A stretch of 64,000 nucleotides of DNA from Tubiluchus corallicola (Eukaryota; Priapulida; Priapulimorpha; Priapulimorphida; Tubiluchidae). This document shows positions 33,126-64,000 of the stretch, piece by piece. A model generated the notes under the pieces. That model did not search any database, had not been told where the DNA came from, and saw nothing but the letters and a program-made list of their open reading frames with translations. The translations under genes and the position numbers were made by a program. Positions within the stretch are counted from its first letter, which is position 1. The number at the start of each line of letters is the position of its first letter. The stretch is from the NCBI GenBank assembly GCA_030141605.1, contig JAQGDQ010000271.1, forward strand, positions 184,001-248,000. The letters are read 5' to 3'.

Positions 33126-34180
33126 CAACAGATCATCATTCTGTTGATATAACAGTAGTTGTATATGTAAATTTACACATATTTTCCCATTTAGTTACTA
33201 GTAGTTTCTGATGATTCTGCCTTTATTATATAATTCTTTATTTCTAAAAACTATGTACAGAATACATTCCCTCTACTTGTAGGGATATGTTTAAAATTTC
33301 TAAAAGCATTTACAAAGTATTAAACCTATTCACATATATATATATAATTTAGAATCCAACGCATGAGACACATTGAACGACAACGATCGTATACAATAGA
33401 CATAGTTACAAATTATAATCCAACACAACGTACATACATAATAAACGATAACGAACATATTTTAATACTTAGTAACAAAAATTTACACGCATTATACACA
33501 ATGAAAAACTGCGAGTACAATTATAATAAACATAATTACCAATTCTAATGTGAATTCACATAATCATAAATAAAAACAAAACAGCATATAGAAAACACGA
33601 CGAGAGTTGTAAAATTTCGTCACCAACAGACTGTTTATACACGGGCAAAAGACGATAGGAATTCATGCGAGATAAAATTTGCAAAAGCATTTATAGCATT
33701 ACTATTCTGGCTAGAGAAAACATAGTACGAATCTAACGAAAGCAGAGTGCTAATAAAATCATTTCTTTTGGCTTATATATATATATAAACAAACTATATA
33801 TATACAGTTTGTTTTTTTCAATTTATAATAATTGATTATATACAAGAGGTTGTCTTCATGTACAAAGTAACTTGATAGTGAAATATTGTACTTTGCTCAA
33901 GTGTACCGATTAATATTTGTACAATCCTAGAGAGCATTCGTGTCGCTACCAGTTCACTCTTTGATTCTCATAAATTCCGAACAATAAACCGACTTTTTAG
34001 CTAAAGATTTTAAGATCCTACGCATCACAAAGTGAAAATCAAAATTTTACTTTTATAAACATTGGGAATGTGACTTCGTTAAACGAGGTGAAAATGATCT
34101 AGGTAGGCTAGATTCAATATTAGATTGTGGGCCATTATTGTGTGTTATTGCATCATTGATAAATCTTTAGAGCTCATGTC
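33126..34180. other. Non-coding, no gene seen
   Basis: AT-rich, with (TA)n near 33340 and 33775, and an imperfect inverted repeat around AAACAAACTATATATATA at 33785-33815. Confidence 0.5.
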
Positions 34181-34184
34181 AACA

Positions 34185-34480
34185 TAGCACAATCTATTAT
34201 CTTTCTTCCTACCATTTCCACTAACACATTCTTCTACCCTTCCTGTGTGATCTAACCTTTCTCCCAGTTCTTTTTTTTGTTCACTCATCCATTCTTTTTT
34301 TATCGGATTCACATGACAGTGGGCTTATACAAGCCTTTGCTTCTCTATCCCACTGCAGTACAATTATTATTTTATGATAACGATAGTGTATGAAACATAA
34401 TAATTAAGTACAGTAGATGTAATAATTTTGATGTCACTGTGTGTTTAATGTTATTATTTTGTACTGAATGTGATAATAAT
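34185..34480 (-). repeat. Dispersed repeat G, copy 1
   Basis: It matches 44445-44725 in the same orientation (CATTCTTTTTTTATCGG, TTCACATGACAGTGGGCTTA, TACAAGCCTTTGCTTCTCTA, GATGTCACTGTGTG). It is probably the 3' part of a retroposon; the class is not certain. Confidence 0.75.
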
Positions 34481-34639
34481 AATAAAAAAAAAACAGTTAC
34501 AATGCAGAATCACTTTTTTCCTTAATCATTACATTATTGCAACTATGCGGTGCCTGTAATATTAAACGAGTTTCTTTACTTCAATATTTATATTGTGTCA
34601 AGTATGTGTTTATTCATAGTACGGTTTGTGCTTTCACAG

Positions 34640-64000
<29,361 letters not shown>

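Noticed and set aside
33363-33548. 61-codon open frame MRHIERQRSYTIDIV...
   Set aside because: Asn/Tyr-rich AT-driven frame with no family resemblance or splice context.

Overview
This is animal (metazoan) nuclear DNA: AT-rich, with spliced genes (GT..AG introns of 0.4-4 kb), long microsatellites, many kinds of minisatellite and a heavy load of short DNA transposons (hAT, pogo/Tigger, piggyBac-like) plus LINE relics. The calcium-channel protein resembles invertebrate (protostome-type) CaV3 more than vertebrate CaV3 (for example [12 protein letters not shown] and [11 protein letters not shown] around segment IVS6), so I infer an invertebrate bilaterian. I cannot name the species.

Layout. (1) 1-900: relic of a LINE reverse-transcriptase C-terminus. 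(2) 1840-5602: a 91-bp tandem array, then a two-exon + strand gene for a WASP-family actin nucleation promoter (WH1, partial GBD, proline-rich, WH2-central-acidic) that lacks the CRIB motif. (3) 12753-28112, - strand: a rhomboid-like intramembrane serine protease with two EF-hands, of RHBDL type. Six exons are found; the exon expected between the third and fourth found ones is missing, and two tandem arrays occupy that intron. (4) 34640-64000, + strand: 17 phase-consistent exons of a T-type (CaV3) calcium channel alpha1 subunit, from the II-III linker through domains III and IV into the C-terminal tail; the gene runs off the right edge. Domains I and II are not seen.

All other DNA is intronic or intergenic and mostly repeats: three hAT-A copies, about ten hAT-B copies, several single hAT, Tigger/pogo and piggyBac-like elements, dispersed repeats named here C to G, and tandem arrays with periods 27, 32, 34, 43, 46, 66, 74 and 91 bp.

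Most notable. (a) A reversed, 12-bp-TSD-flanked insertion at 34935-35752 carries a LINE fragment, CaV3 intron sequence with its splice acceptor, and 137 nt of the CaV3 IVS4-S5 exon: a LINE-mediated exon transfer caught inside the donor gene. (b) A ~25-copy, 46-bp array at 21841-22980 whose unit contains the last ten bases of a rhomboid exon plus its 5' splice site, so about 25 decoy donors follow the real one. (c) The CRIB-less WASP. (d) The missing rhomboid exon, whose absence is confirmed by a reading-phase clash. The genes do not form a pathway; they are neighbours.
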